Source: Streptomyces sp. NBC_01463 (GTDB lineage Bacteria > Actinomycetota > Actinomycetes > Streptomycetales > Streptomycetaceae). From it: a stretch of DNA of 64,000 nucleotides. The notes below the pieces were generated by a model, which saw only the letters and a list, made by a program, of their open reading frames with translations, was not told the DNA's origin and made no database searches. The stretch covers positions 5,890,001 to 5,954,000 of the forward strand of contig CP109468.1 in the NCBI GenBank assembly GCA_036227345.1. The letters are read 5' to 3'. The position numbers and the translations under genes were made by a program. Positions 11,401 through 18,560 of this stretch are shown here, piece by piece; positions within the stretch are counted from its first letter, which is position 1, and the number at the start of each line of letters is the position of its first letter.

Positions 11401-11767
11401 CGAAGTGGGTGAGATCGGGGTCGCCGCGGCGGGCGGCGGGGTCCTGGAGGCTGCGCGGCAGCGCGTAAGGACCGGAGGACTCCAGCGTCCGTACGGTCAC
11501 GGGGAGGCCGTCGAACGTGTCGTGGGCGGCCTTGCGCGCCGACGCGTCGGCGGCCTCCCGCCGGTCGGGCTCCACCTGCGCGGATATGACGAGGGCGGCG
11601 GGGGCGGCCGACCGGTGGGTGAGCGTGTGGCGCAGCGCGGCATCACCGATGGAGCCGGAGAAGGCGGTGAGGGCGGCCAGGACCGAGGTGGTGAGGAGGA
11701 CGGCCAGGACGGCCGCGGCGAGCAGGAGCCGATGGGCCCTCACCCGCAGAAAGACGAACCCCGTCAC
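8411..11767 (-). CDS. FtsX-like ABC transporter permease (first of pair)
   Basis: A 1118-residue permease, GTG start with AGGGGG upstream. It starts with one membrane helix (LLLAAAVLAVLLTTSVLAAL) and a long periplasm-side domain (about 45-290). Helix clusters near 295-420 and 470-560 follow, then a second large outside domain to about 945 and the C-terminal FtsX core. In that core, ERSAEFAVLRALGTPRRQ is the cytoplasmic coupling loop, followed by the last helices. It is paralogous to the next gene. Two permease genes and a single ATPase suggest a heterodimeric channel. The function is not known; no regulator is adjacent. Confidence 0.88.
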   Translation of the reverse strand: MTGFVFLRVRAHRLLLAAAVLAVLLTTSVLAALTAFSGSIGDAALRHTLTHRSAAPAALVISAQVEPDRREAADASARKAAHDTFDGLPVTVRTLESSGPYALPRSLQDPAARRGDPDLTHFAALDRSRVRLTAGRPPAAGAGKPGDPVQVALPGTAADALGLKPGARLRLTDRLGGKPVQILVTGLYQAADQSDPYWQLDALGGRGIRKVVFTTYGPLLTDPAVLGSGRTSTGEMSWLASADFRTVTTDRMDALHHSATTGPKALLASAEFQDGASAQTSLPTVIEQVDRALLVSRSTLTIVAVQLVLLAGYALLLVARLLSSERGGETELLRARGGSRARITSLAAIEALLLALPAAVVAPLLAGPLTRLLADRGGLSRIGLRLDTGVTGQVWIVAAVTALACALAVVAPALAASAGGRRSARTSALPAPVRAGADIALLAIAAVAYWQLDRQTKGSGGGALSGDREGGLGIDPLLVAAPALALLAGTVLTLRLLPPAARLAERRAAGGRGLATALAGWQFSRRPLRGAGPVLLLVLAVAMGMLAVGQSASWDRSQSDQADFRAGASVRMTGGVNADPAKSGAYATLPGVRDAAPAFRASVDLSDERTAEVLALDTAHADEHLLMRDDLGDGSGDRLFDSLAPPRTARTGLPLPKNSTRLRFDVRITAVTASGRPAPSGMAPLLSVALEDRYGLPYRVAVGSVPVDGKPHPVSVDVAAAGELAVTGFELDDKQPVGRGESHRLTVSSLRAAGPGGAERPVPVPDGFRWQAAVSADAFGEVTPGGAVTPTASAAAPLGLDYLTGSVTAEDAVWAVPTLNVRISAARAKAPALKAVATDAYLKATGAKRGQDIDVTLAGETVRVKIVRTVHRLPTTGPGSGSSPASAETQRARDGGALLLDLRSLSQVFAGRPNARLTATEWWLTPEQGRTAEVAAALRKQPDTDPVQVRVRDEIAEDLVSDPLGAGPQSALLGVAVIAAALAAVGFAVAAVGSHRERSAEFAVLRALGTPRRQLARMTAAEQGVLIAIALMVGALLGALLTRAVVPLIVLTGQAAQPVPSVLVQLPAGQVAALLAGVAALPLLIVAALGRVWSSPSAPRRPARTLAARGPGTGGSAT

Positions 11768-11819
11768 CTGGCCCCCTAGTCACCGCTCACTGCGCACACC
11801 CGCCCCCCGGCGCGTCCGT

Positions 11820-11843
11820 GGGGCGTGTTTCGACACACGCCCC
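11820..11843. terminator. Hairpin between glbO and the ABC operon
   Basis: Perfect 9-bp stem GGGGCGTGT / ACACGCCCC with a TTCGAC loop. It lies downstream of glbO and 53 bp upstream of the first permease start, both on the minus strand. A terminator for glbO is most likely; an operator for the ABC operon is possible because the arms form an inverted repeat. Confidence 0.5.
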
Positions 11844-11960
11844 AGCCGGATGCTTTCAGAAGGCAGCCGCCGCTGGAAACCGCTTACGGGTAGACCTTGA
11901 TGGGATTGTGATCGATATCCGACGGTGGAGTACCGCATTCCGCACACCGTCGATCGGGTT

Positions 11961-12365
11961 TCAGCCTTCGGTGTTGACCATGGAGGCGGCCGCGTACGTG
12001 AGGTAGTCCCACAGCTGCCGCTCGTGCTCCGGGGCGAGGCCGAGTTCGTCCAGCGCCACCCGCATATGGCTCAGCCAGGCGTCGTGCGCGGCGCGGTCCA
12101 CCCGGAACGGCGCGTGCCGCATCCGCAGCCTCGGGTGCCCGCGCTCGTCGCTGTAGGTGCGGGGGCCGCCCCAGTACTGCATCAGGAACAGCGTGAAGCG
12201 TTCCTCGGCCGGACCCAGATCCTCCTCCGGGTACATCGGCCGCAGCAGCGGGTCCCCGGCCACGCCCTGGTAGAAGCGGTGGACCAGGCGCCGGAAGGTC
12301 TCCTCGCCGCCGACCAGCTCGTAGAAGGTCTGCTCCTGCAGCGTGTCGCGCGGATTCTCAGTCAC
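11961..12365 (-). CDS. glbO: Group II truncated haemoglobin (trHbO)
   Basis: A 134-residue truncated globin. The 2-on-2 fold markers are present: FYELVGGEETFRRLVHRFY at the N-terminus, WGGPRTYSDERGHPRLRMRHAPF with proximal His84, and Trp97 at the G8 position typical of the O group. Tyrosines near 31-46 fill the distal pocket positions. The family binds O2 and NO and is linked to electron-transfer or redox protection at the membrane. I chose the GTG at 12365 (VTENPRDTLQEQTF) because the fold begins there; the frame stays open upstream, but that part is not globin-like. It is divergent from the NDH-2-like flavoprotein gene. Confidence 0.92.
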   Translation of the reverse strand: MTENPRDTLQEQTFYELVGGEETFRRLVHRFYQGVAGDPLLRPMYPEEDLGPAEERFTLFLMQYWGGPRTYSDERGHPRLRMRHAPFRVDRAAHDAWLSHMRVALDELGLAPEHERQLWDYLTYAAASMVNTEG

Positions 12366-12478
12366 CCGTCCATGGTCGCAGACGCGCCGCCCGGGCACGG
12401 GGGCCCCGGCGCATCGGTCGCACCGGCCGTCCCGGCCGTGGGTCCGGTGGCCGGATATCGCCGACACCTCTCGTCACA

Positions 12479-12515
12479 GTTCGTGATGCGAACTACTATG
12501 GTTCGTGTTGCGAAC
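12479..12515 (+). promoter_or_regulatory. Two tandem MarR-type operator sites flanking a -10 box
   Basis: GTTCGTGATGCGAAC (12479-12493) and GTTCGTGTTGCGAAC (12501-12515) are near-identical inverted repeats with GTTCG/CGAAC arms, 22 bp centre to centre, so they lie on one helix face. A TACTAT -10 candidate (12494-12499) sits between them; no good -35 was seen. The third copy of the motif is upstream of the neighbouring marR gene, so that regulator is the obvious ligand. Confidence 0.8.
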
Positions 12516-12544
12516 GATTAATGCGGATGCCGGGAGTGGAGAGC

Positions 12545-13693
12545 ATGAAGAGTGGAAACGGGAATGCGGAGAACGGAAACGGGCAGGGCGGGAACGTGAA
12601 CCGCACGGTGGTCGTCATCGGCGGCGGATACGGCGGCGCCGCGGTCGCGAAGGCGCTCGACGAGGAGGCCGATGTCGTGCTCGTCGACCCCAAGGACGCG
12701 TTCGTGCACGCGGCGGGCTCGCTCCGGGCGCTGGTCCGGCCCGACTGGGCGCACCAGATCTTCTTCCCCTACGACACGCTGCTGCGACGGGGCACGGTAC
12801 GCCGCGAACGGGCCGTGTCGGTGGACCCGGGCGGCGTCACCCTGGCCTCGGGGGAGCGGATAGCGGCCGCCTATCTGGTGCTCGCCACGGGCTCGGACTA
12901 TCCGTTCCCGGCCAAGATGGACACCGATCTCTCCGGCGAGGCCCTGGAGCGCATCCGCGAGGCGCACGCCGAACTCGCCGCCGCAGAAAGGGTGCTGATC
13001 GCCGGGGCCGGCCCGGTCGGTCTTGAACTGTCCGGCGAGATCAAGGCGGTCTGGCCGGACAAGCACGTCATCGTCACCGACCCCGCCGAACAGCTGGTGC
13101 CCGGCTTCCTGCCGGAGTTCCGAGAGGAACTGCACCGCCAGCTGGACGCGCTCGGGGTGGAGCTGCGGCTCGGCACCGCCCTGACGGAGCAGCCGCCGTC
13201 CGAACCGGGCCGGACCAAGTCCTTCACCGTGACCACCACCGGCGGCGACGAACTCTCCGCCGACATCTGGTTCCGCTGCTACGGCGTGCGCACCAACGGC
13301 GACTACCTCGCCGACGGCCGGGTCGCCGTCCGCACCCCGCAGGGCCGGGTCCCGGTCACCGAGACCCTCAACGTCGAGGGCCACGACCACATCTACGCCC
13401 TCGGGGACATCACCGACGTCGCCGAGGCCAAGATGGCCGGCTACGCCATGAAGCACGCCGAGGTGGTCGCGGCGAACGTCCTCGCCCAGGTCCGCGGCGA
13501 GCGGCCCACGGCCACCTACCTGCCCTCGCCCGTGCCCTCGGCCCTGCTGCCGCTCGGCCCCGGCGGCGGGGTCGGCCAGGTGCCCACCCCGGACGGGCCC
13601 GTCATCCTGCCCGCGGCGGCGGTCAGCGAGTACAAGGGGAAGGACCTGTTCACGGGCCGGTTCGCGGAGCTGTTCGGAGTGGTGCGCGGATAG
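12545..13693 (+). CDS. FAD-dependent NAD(P)H oxidoreductase, NDH-2/AIF-like
   Basis: A flavoprotein of 382 residues from the chosen ATG. The first dinucleotide fold is VVVIGGGYGG (G26-x-G-x-x-G31) and the second is LIAGAGPVGLELSGE near 151-165. The late FAD motif HIYALGDITDVAEAKMAGYA lies near 285-305. The architecture matches type II NADH dehydrogenases and the AIF/FSP1 quinone reductases, which pass electrons from NAD(P)H to quinone at the membrane. There is no membrane helix. ATG 12545 has a GGGAG ribosome binding site 8 nt upstream, whereas the in-frame ATG at 12521 lies 5 bp after an operator and has none. Probably repressed by the convergent MarR protein. Confidence 0.88.
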   Translation: MKSGNGNAENGNGQGGNVNRTVVVIGGGYGGAAVAKALDEEADVVLVDPKDAFVHAAGSLRALVRPDWAHQIFFPYDTLLRRGTVRRERAVSVDPGGVTLASGERIAAAYLVLATGSDYPFPAKMDTDLSGEALERIREAHAELAAAERVLIAGAGPVGLELSGEIKAVWPDKHVIVTDPAEQLVPGFLPEFREELHRQLDALGVELRLGTALTEQPPSEPGRTKSFTVTTTGGDELSADIWFRCYGVRTNGDYLADGRVAVRTPQGRVPVTETLNVEGHDHIYALGDITDVAEAKMAGYAMKHAEVVAANVLAQVRGERPTATYLPSPVPSALLPLGPGGGVGQVPTPDGPVILPAAAVSEYKGKDLFTGRFAELFGVVRG

Positions 13694-13717
13694 CGCCGGC
13701 CGTCCGGGGCGGCCGGG

Positions 13718-14194
13718 TCAGAGCGAGGGCGCGGCGGTCTCGTCCGACTCCATGAAGACCACCGGCACCTCGTTGTTCAGCACCAGCCGGCCGAGCAGTT
13801 TCGCGAGCTGCTCGCGGTCCGCCTCGCCGAGGTCCGCCGACAGTGCCTCCACCCGCCGGCAGGTCGCGGCGTAGAACGCGTCGGCCAGGGCGTCGCCCGC
13901 CGGGGTCAGGGCGACGCGGACCGCGCGGCCGTCCTCGGGGTCGGGCTCGCGGCGCACCAGGCCGCGCTGGACACTGCGGTCCACCAGACCGGTGAGGCTG
14001 GACTTCGCCAGCCCCAGCATCGCGCCCAGGTCGCTCATGCCGTACGGCTGCACCATCAGCACGCACAGCAGCTGGCCCTGCTGTGCGGTGATGCCGTGCT
14101 CGCGGCCGGAATCGGCATACACGGCATTCACCAGGAACGAGGAACGCACCAATGCGGTGACGACTCCCATGTGTCCGCGCTCGGCCTTTCGCAT
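13718..14194 (-). CDS. MarR family transcriptional regulator
   Basis: A 158-residue winged-helix repressor. The recognition region is MSDLGAMLGLAKSSLTGLVDRSVQRGLVRREPDPEDGRAVRVALT, with the D-x-R wing signature of MarR proteins. Helical dimerisation segments lie at both ends. One cysteine is near the N-terminal part of the HTH (LLCVLM) and a second is in the C-terminal helix (ATCRR); redox sensing is possible but unproven. The start is uncertain: ATG 14194 gives MRKAERGHMG, and GTG 14242 in frame would add 16 residues. Its own promoter region carries the same operator as the flavoprotein gene, so it is probably autoregulated. It is convergent with the flavoprotein, 24 bp between stops. Confidence 0.88.
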   Translation of the reverse strand: MRKAERGHMGVVTALVRSSFLVNAVYADSGREHGITAQQGQLLCVLMVQPYGMSDLGAMLGLAKSSLTGLVDRSVQRGLVRREPDPEDGRAVRVALTPAGDALADAFYAATCRRVEALSADLGEADREQLAKLLGRLVLNNEVPVVFMESDETAAPSL

Positions 14195-14246
14195 TCCACC
14201 AGAATACGGCAGGCGGTGCCGCCGGGACCTCGCCGGGAGCACTGAT

Positions 14247-14261
14247 ATTCGTGGTGCGAAC
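14247..14261 (-). promoter_or_regulatory. MarR autoregulatory operator
   Basis: ATTCGTGGTGCGAAC differs from the two sites at 12479-12515 only in the first base and the centre. It is followed, on the plus strand, by TATG as in the first upstream site. On the minus strand it abuts CATAGT, a plausible -10 for marR. Confidence 0.75.
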
Positions 14262-14302
14262 TATGTGCCGGGCCCGGGCGGGACACTGGCCGGGGAGGAC
14301 AT

Positions 14303-14347
14303 CACAGCGGCCGGTGACGGGGCGTTCCCCCGTCACCGGCCGCTGTG
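14303..14347 (-). terminator. Terminator of the pknG operon
   Basis: Perfect 20-bp GC-rich stem (14303-14322 with 14328-14347) and CGTTC loop, 14 bp after the FHA gene stop. There is no T-run, as usual in Streptomyces. Confidence 0.85.
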
Positions 14348-14360
14348 TGCGTCCGAGCCG

Positions 14361-15719
14361 TCAGTCCCGGCGGATCGTGATCGTCGTCCACGCCCCGACG
14401 TGCACCTGGTCGCCGTCCTGGAGCGGTACGGGGACGTAGGGCTGGATCGGGTCCTCGGCGCCGTTGAGCGTGGTGCCGTTGGTGGAGTTCTGGTCGACAA
14501 CGGCCCAGCTGCTGTCGGGCTGCTGCACCAGCACCGCGTGCTGGTGCGAGACGCCCGGGTCCTCCGGCGGCACCGACAGGTCGATGTCGGGGGACTCGCC
14601 CGTGCTGTGCCGGCGGCGGCCGATGGTGATCTGGTTGCCGGTGAGCGGCAGCTGCTGCTCGGGGGAGTACGCCGGGAGGTTGAGCCCGGTGGCCTCGGGG
14701 CCGCTGCGCTGCATCATCGCCAGGAAGTACTCACGGTCCGGGGCGATGACCGCGGTCCAGTTCATGGACTGCGGAGCCTGGTTCTGGTTCTGGCCGGGAC
14801 CCGGACCCTGCCCCGGTCCCTGGCCCGGTCCCTGGTTCTGGCCCGGGTACGGCTGCTGCTGCATCGGCGTCTGCGGGCCCTGGGCCTGCGAGGGCGGCGA
14901 CAGCAGCCAGTCGTCACCGGCGGGCTGCGGCGCCTGCGGGGCCTGGGGCTGCGGCGGGGCCGGCGGTCCGGGCTGCTCGAAGACCGGGGGAGCCGTCTGC
15001 TGGAACGAGGGCGGTGCGCTCTGCTGCTGGAACGGCGGCGGGGGCGAGCCCTGCGGCGAATTCTGCTGCTGGGCGTGCTGCTGCCCCTGCGGGAAGCCCT
15101 GCGGACCGCCCTGCTGTCCCTGCTGCTGGAACGGCGGCGGAGGCGGCGGACCCTGCGGGCCGCCCTGCTGACCCTGCGGGCCGCCCTGCTGACCCTGCGG
15201 CTGTCCCTGCTGCTGGAACGGGTGCGGGGGCTGCTGACCCGGTCCCGGAGGGCCGGGCTGGCCCGGGCCCGATGAGAGCGGCTCGGCCGACCGGTTCATC
15301 TGCGAGGGCCGTGAACTCTGGTAGTCGAACGGATCGCGCTGCTGCGGCGGGCCCGGCTGCTGGGCCTGGAAGCCCGGCGGCAGATTGAGACCCGGGACCG
15401 GACCTGCGGGGCCGCCGCCCGGACCGTGCTGCGGAGCCAGCGGGGTGTACGACGTCGCGGTGTTCGTGAGGAAGTTCCAGCGGCATTCCTCGCAGAACGG
15501 CGCCATGGGCTCCCGCGGGGTGCGGCACTGGGGGCAGAGCTCGGCCTGCTGCGTCGCGTCGGGGCCGGGGCCCTGCGGGTATCCGTAGCCGGGCGCGGGC
15601 GGCGGGGGAGGCGGCGGGGGAACGGCGCCCGCAGGCGCGCCCGCCCCGGCCATGCGGTGGCCGCAGACCTCGCACCAGTCCTCGGAACCCGACTGGTGTC
15701 CGTTCGGGCAGGTCGGCAT
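14361..15719 (-). CDS. FHA domain protein with two zinc ribbons and a Pro/Gln-rich linker
   Basis: A 452-residue signalling protein in three parts. The N-terminus has two zinc-ribbon-like pairs: CPNGHQ...CEVCG (4-20) and CPQCRTP...CEECRW (about 63-80). Residues 85-330 are a low-complexity Pro/Gln/Gly linker with GQQGGPQG repeats. The C-terminal 110 residues are an FHA domain with the phosphothreonine-binding pattern GRRR, VSHQHAVL and NSTNGT. The role is probably to read phosphothreonine made by the PknG-like kinase encoded upstream, comparable with GarA in mycobacteria, whose FHA domain is a PknG target. The GGGGGA ribosome binding site precedes the ATG. Last gene of the operon, 108 bp after the vWA gene. 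Confidence 0.9.
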   Translation of the reverse strand: MPTCPNGHQSGSEDWCEVCGHRMAGAGAPAGAVPPPPPPPPAPGYGYPQGPGPDATQQAELCPQCRTPREPMAPFCEECRWNFLTNTATSYTPLAPQHGPGGGPAGPVPGLNLPPGFQAQQPGPPQQRDPFDYQSSRPSQMNRSAEPLSSGPGQPGPPGPGQQPPHPFQQQGQPQGQQGGPQGQQGGPQGPPPPPPFQQQGQQGGPQGFPQGQQHAQQQNSPQGSPPPPFQQQSAPPSFQQTAPPVFEQPGPPAPPQPQAPQAPQPAGDDWLLSPPSQAQGPQTPMQQQPYPGQNQGPGQGPGQGPGPGQNQNQAPQSMNWTAVIAPDREYFLAMMQRSGPEATGLNLPAYSPEQQLPLTGNQITIGRRRHSTGESPDIDLSVPPEDPGVSHQHAVLVQQPDSSWAVVDQNSTNGTTLNGAEDPIQPYVPVPLQDGDQVHVGAWTTITIRRD

Positions 15720-15827
15720 GTCGGCGCTTCCCCCTCTCCTCGTCCGGCCCCGGGGGCCGTCATTTTGTCTTGCGTCGCCGCCCGGCGGACCTGTCCGGCC
15801 GGGCGGCTCATCAGTGCGGATATGTGG

Positions 15828-17180
15828 TTATTTCTTGACGCGAACAGTCTTGGTGGAGCGCGTTTCGAGTGTCATCTCGTCCGCTTCCGCGACCTTCGCC
15901 TTCAGTCGCACAGTACCGGTCGCCGCGTCGACGACGTCTACCACCTTCGAAAGCAGTTTCGCAGTGTCCTCGTTCCCGGACGCCGATGCCAACTGCACCG
16001 CACGGCCGAGTTTGGCCGTCGCGCCGTCGAAGTCTCCCGACTTGCGTGCATCGAGACCCTGCTGGATGACTTGTGCCAGTTCCGCCTGACCCGTGTAGTG
16101 CGCGACCTGCGGATTGATCGAGGTCGACGCCACCATGTCGTCCGTCCACACCGCCCGCACCAGGCCCTGCGAAAGGGTCTGCGGCGTCCCGCCCGACGGG
16201 TCGGGAAGGATGAGCGAGACCCGGGCCGCGAGCATCTCCTGCCCGATGCCGGCCTCCGGCACCTGGACGCACACGTGGTAGTCGCGGGACTCGTCGCCCC
16301 AGGAACCGGTGGGGTAGTCGCCCGCGCGCGGGCCCGCCTCGGTGCGGCGGTCGGTCAGTTCGGCGACCGTCGGCGCGACCTGCTTCACGAACTTGATCTC
16401 CACGCCGACCGGGGTCCAGAGCCGCAGTGCGACGTCCGCGACCTCCTTGCCCATCGCGTTCTCCATCATCTGCGTGAAGTCCGCGGCCAGCCCGGCCGGG
16501 TCCGCGACGATGTCGGCCGTGCCGAGCAGCGCGGAGGCGATCGCTGTGACCTCTTTCACTTCCCAGTCGGTGCCGACACCGCGGGCGTCACACGTGAACC
16601 GGCCGGCGCACGCGTCGAGCGCGGCCCGCAGATCCTCCGGGGCCTCGTGCTCGTTGCGCCCGTCCGTCAGCAGGATGCCGTGCCTGATGTCCACGTCGGC
16701 GGCGCCGAGCAGCCGGTCGGCCAGTCGCAGCCACGTGCCGATCGCCGTACCGCCGCCCGCGCCGAGCCGGCGCAGGGCCTCCTTCGCCTGCGCCCTGGTC
16801 TGCGCGTCGGCCGTGGCGAGCCGCCCGTTGCCCGGGTAGACCTCCTTGGCCACGTGCGTGCCGCCGACCACGGCGAAGGCGGTGCCGTCGCGCAGGGTGT
16901 CGATGGCCGCCGCCGTCGCGTCGCGGGCGTTGCGCATCTTCGTCGGCGGGTAGTCCATCGAACCCGAGCAGTCCACCATGATCACCACCGCGGCGTTCGC
17001 CGCCCGCCCCGGCAGGTCCGAGGGTGCCGCGCTCGTCAGCGGAACCCCGCCGGTGGTGCCGCCCCCGGTCGACGTGACCGTGATGATGCCGTTGACCTCA
17101 CGGCCGCCCTCCGGCAGATATTCGTTCTGATACACCTCGACGGAGAACTGCGGCACGTTCGACTTGGAGAAGTTGGCCAT
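15828..17180 (-). CDS. von Willebrand factor A domain protein
   Basis: A 450-residue cytoplasmic protein. The vWA domain (about 60-250) has a complete metal-ion-dependent adhesion site: D70-C-S72-G-S74, the GGGTAIGTW threonine, and LLTDGRNEH with the late Asp. It is preceded by an antiparallel beta module (FSVEVYQNEYLPEGG) and followed by a beta-rich domain and a helical C-terminus with a tetratricopeptide-like segment (LDARKSGDFDGATAKLGRAVQLA). Start ATG 17180 has AAGGAG 9 nt upstream; the frame extends 8 residues further without a ribosome binding site. In TerY-type systems vWA proteins occur with kinases and PP2C phosphatases, which fits this operon. Confidence 0.9.
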   Translation of the reverse strand: MANFSKSNVPQFSVEVYQNEYLPEGGREVNGIITVTSTGGGTTGGVPLTSAAPSDLPGRAANAAVVIMVDCSGSMDYPPTKMRNARDATAAAIDTLRDGTAFAVVGGTHVAKEVYPGNGRLATADAQTRAQAKEALRRLGAGGGTAIGTWLRLADRLLGAADVDIRHGILLTDGRNEHEAPEDLRAALDACAGRFTCDARGVGTDWEVKEVTAIASALLGTADIVADPAGLAADFTQMMENAMGKEVADVALRLWTPVGVEIKFVKQVAPTVAELTDRRTEAGPRAGDYPTGSWGDESRDYHVCVQVPEAGIGQEMLAARVSLILPDPSGGTPQTLSQGLVRAVWTDDMVASTSINPQVAHYTGQAELAQVIQQGLDARKSGDFDGATAKLGRAVQLASASGNEDTAKLLSKVVDVVDAATGTVRLKAKVAEADEMTLETRSTKTVRVKK

Positions 17181-17280
17181 CTGATCGGCTCCTTGAGGCT
17201 CCACGTGTCAGATGAAGACAGATGTACGGACAAAGACATCGGAAAGGCTGGGGGCGGACGGAAACGGGCTCAACCGCTGC

Positions 17281-18558
17281 TCAGGCGGATCCTGCCCCTT
17301 GCGGTGGTACGGCGAACGGCACCAGGGCCACTGTTACGTTGTCGTGGCCCCCGCCGTCCAGCGCGTGCCCGACCAGCACCTGGGCGCCGTGCAGCGGCCG
17401 TTCGTATGCGTCGGCGGGGACCGCGGCGGCCATTTCGGCGGCGGACTCCGCGTAGTTCCACAAGCCGTCCGTGCAGACCACCACGAGGCCCGGCCGGTCC
17501 GGTTTGAACGACGCGGTGTGCGGCTCCAGTTCGTAGGCATCCGCGCCGAGCCAGCCGGTGATGGCGTGGGCGCGCTCGTCCGCGTACGCCTCCGCCTCGT
17601 TCATCAGGCCGGCCGCGACCATCTGCGCGGCCCAGGAGTCGTCCTCGGTGAGCCGGGCCGGCGGATGGGACCGGTCCTCGGGCACCCAGTACACGCGGCT
17701 GTCACCGACCCAGCCGACGACCAGCAGCCCGCTCGCCATGATCGCGCCGACCAGGGTGCAGGCCGGGGCGTTCTGATGGCGGTGCGGATCGAGCTCCTGG
17801 GCCTGGCCGGGGTCCTGTGCCAGCCGGTTGACCGACTCCGCGGCGGCGACGATCGCCTCATGCATCGCCTGCTGCGGATGCGTGCCGCGCGGCAGCGACT
17901 CCAGCAGCGCCTCGTTGGCCGCGCACGAGGCGGCGGCCGAGGCCTCGTCGGGACGGCTGGCCGACGACACCCCGTCGCAGACGATCGCGACGACGGCCGG
18001 GGAGCCGTCCGGCAGCGCGGTGGTCGACACGGCGAAGGAGTCCTCGTTGCGGTGGTGCCGCAGCCCGCGGTCGCTGACCGCGGCGACCGAACCGAGCTCC
18101 TCCTCCATGTGGTCGCGCTCGCGGGGCTGGGCGTGGCCGCAGTTCTCGCAGTAGCCGTCGTCGTCGACATGACCGGCCCGGCACGCCACACACACCTTGC
18201 CGCCGGCCGGCGGGGCCGGAGCGGGGTCGGGCGAGGTACGGGGATCGGGCGTCGCCCCGGCGGCGGGAGCGGCCAGCTCGAAGTCACCGGACGCGTCCGG
18301 CCCGTCGAAGCGGACCTCCGGCGCGGCCGCGCCCGGCGGCGGAGGCGGCGGTGCCGAGGACGCGGCCCCGGCGACGGAGCCCGGCGGCACGGTCTCCCCG
18401 GCCGGGGAGGCGATGGCGATCGTCGGGTGGTCCTGCGGCGGCTCGGGCACGGCCGACAGGTCGTACCCGCACGCGCCGCAGAACAGGTCCCCCGGCTCCA
18501 GCGGCTCCTCGCAGCCGGGACACCTCGACAAGGCAGTCTCCTGTGGCTTCTGCGACAT
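17281..18558 (-). CDS. PP2C-family Ser/Thr protein phosphatase with two zinc ribbons
   Basis: A 425-residue protein. The N-terminus has two zinc ribbons, C13-x2-C16/C27-x2-C30 and C123-x2-C126/C137-x2-C140, separated by a Pro/Ala-rich linker. The PP2C domain (about 155-420) keeps the metal-binding motifs RNED (170-173) and CDGVSS (194-199), then GDSRVYW and GGHDNVTVALV near the end. It should dephosphorylate Ser/Thr residues, most likely reversing the PknG-like kinase whose gene ends 2 nt upstream. The start is ambiguous: ATG 18558 (MSQKPQ) is preferred, while an in-frame GTG at 18570 would overlap the kinase stop. Cytoplasmic; no membrane helix. Confidence 0.92.
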   Translation of the reverse strand: MSQKPQETALSRCPGCEEPLEPGDLFCGACGYDLSAVPEPPQDHPTIAIASPAGETVPPGSVAGAASSAPPPPPPGAAAPEVRFDGPDASGDFELAAPAAGATPDPRTSPDPAPAPPAGGKVCVACRAGHVDDDGYCENCGHAQPRERDHMEEELGSVAAVSDRGLRHHRNEDSFAVSTTALPDGSPAVVAIVCDGVSSASRPDEASAAASCAANEALLESLPRGTHPQQAMHEAIVAAAESVNRLAQDPGQAQELDPHRHQNAPACTLVGAIMASGLLVVGWVGDSRVYWVPEDRSHPPARLTEDDSWAAQMVAAGLMNEAEAYADERAHAITGWLGADAYELEPHTASFKPDRPGLVVVCTDGLWNYAESAAEMAAAVPADAYERPLHGAQVLVGHALDGGGHDNVTVALVPFAVPPQGAGSA

Positions 18559-18560
18559 GT

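Noticed and set aside
8699..11779. Very long rightward open frame opposite the first FtsX permease (also 6046-8388, 49395-52874, 579-2234 and 33872-36955 opposite other genes)
   Set aside because: Antisense shadows of high-GC genes: compositions are skewed to Arg/Gly/Pro or Val/Leu/Asp, no domains are recognisable, and the opposite strand holds complete families.
12521..12544. Upstream ATG start for the flavoprotein
   Set aside because: It lies 5 bp after an operator, has no ribosome binding site, and adds only unstructured residues; ATG 12545 has GGGAG at 8 nt.
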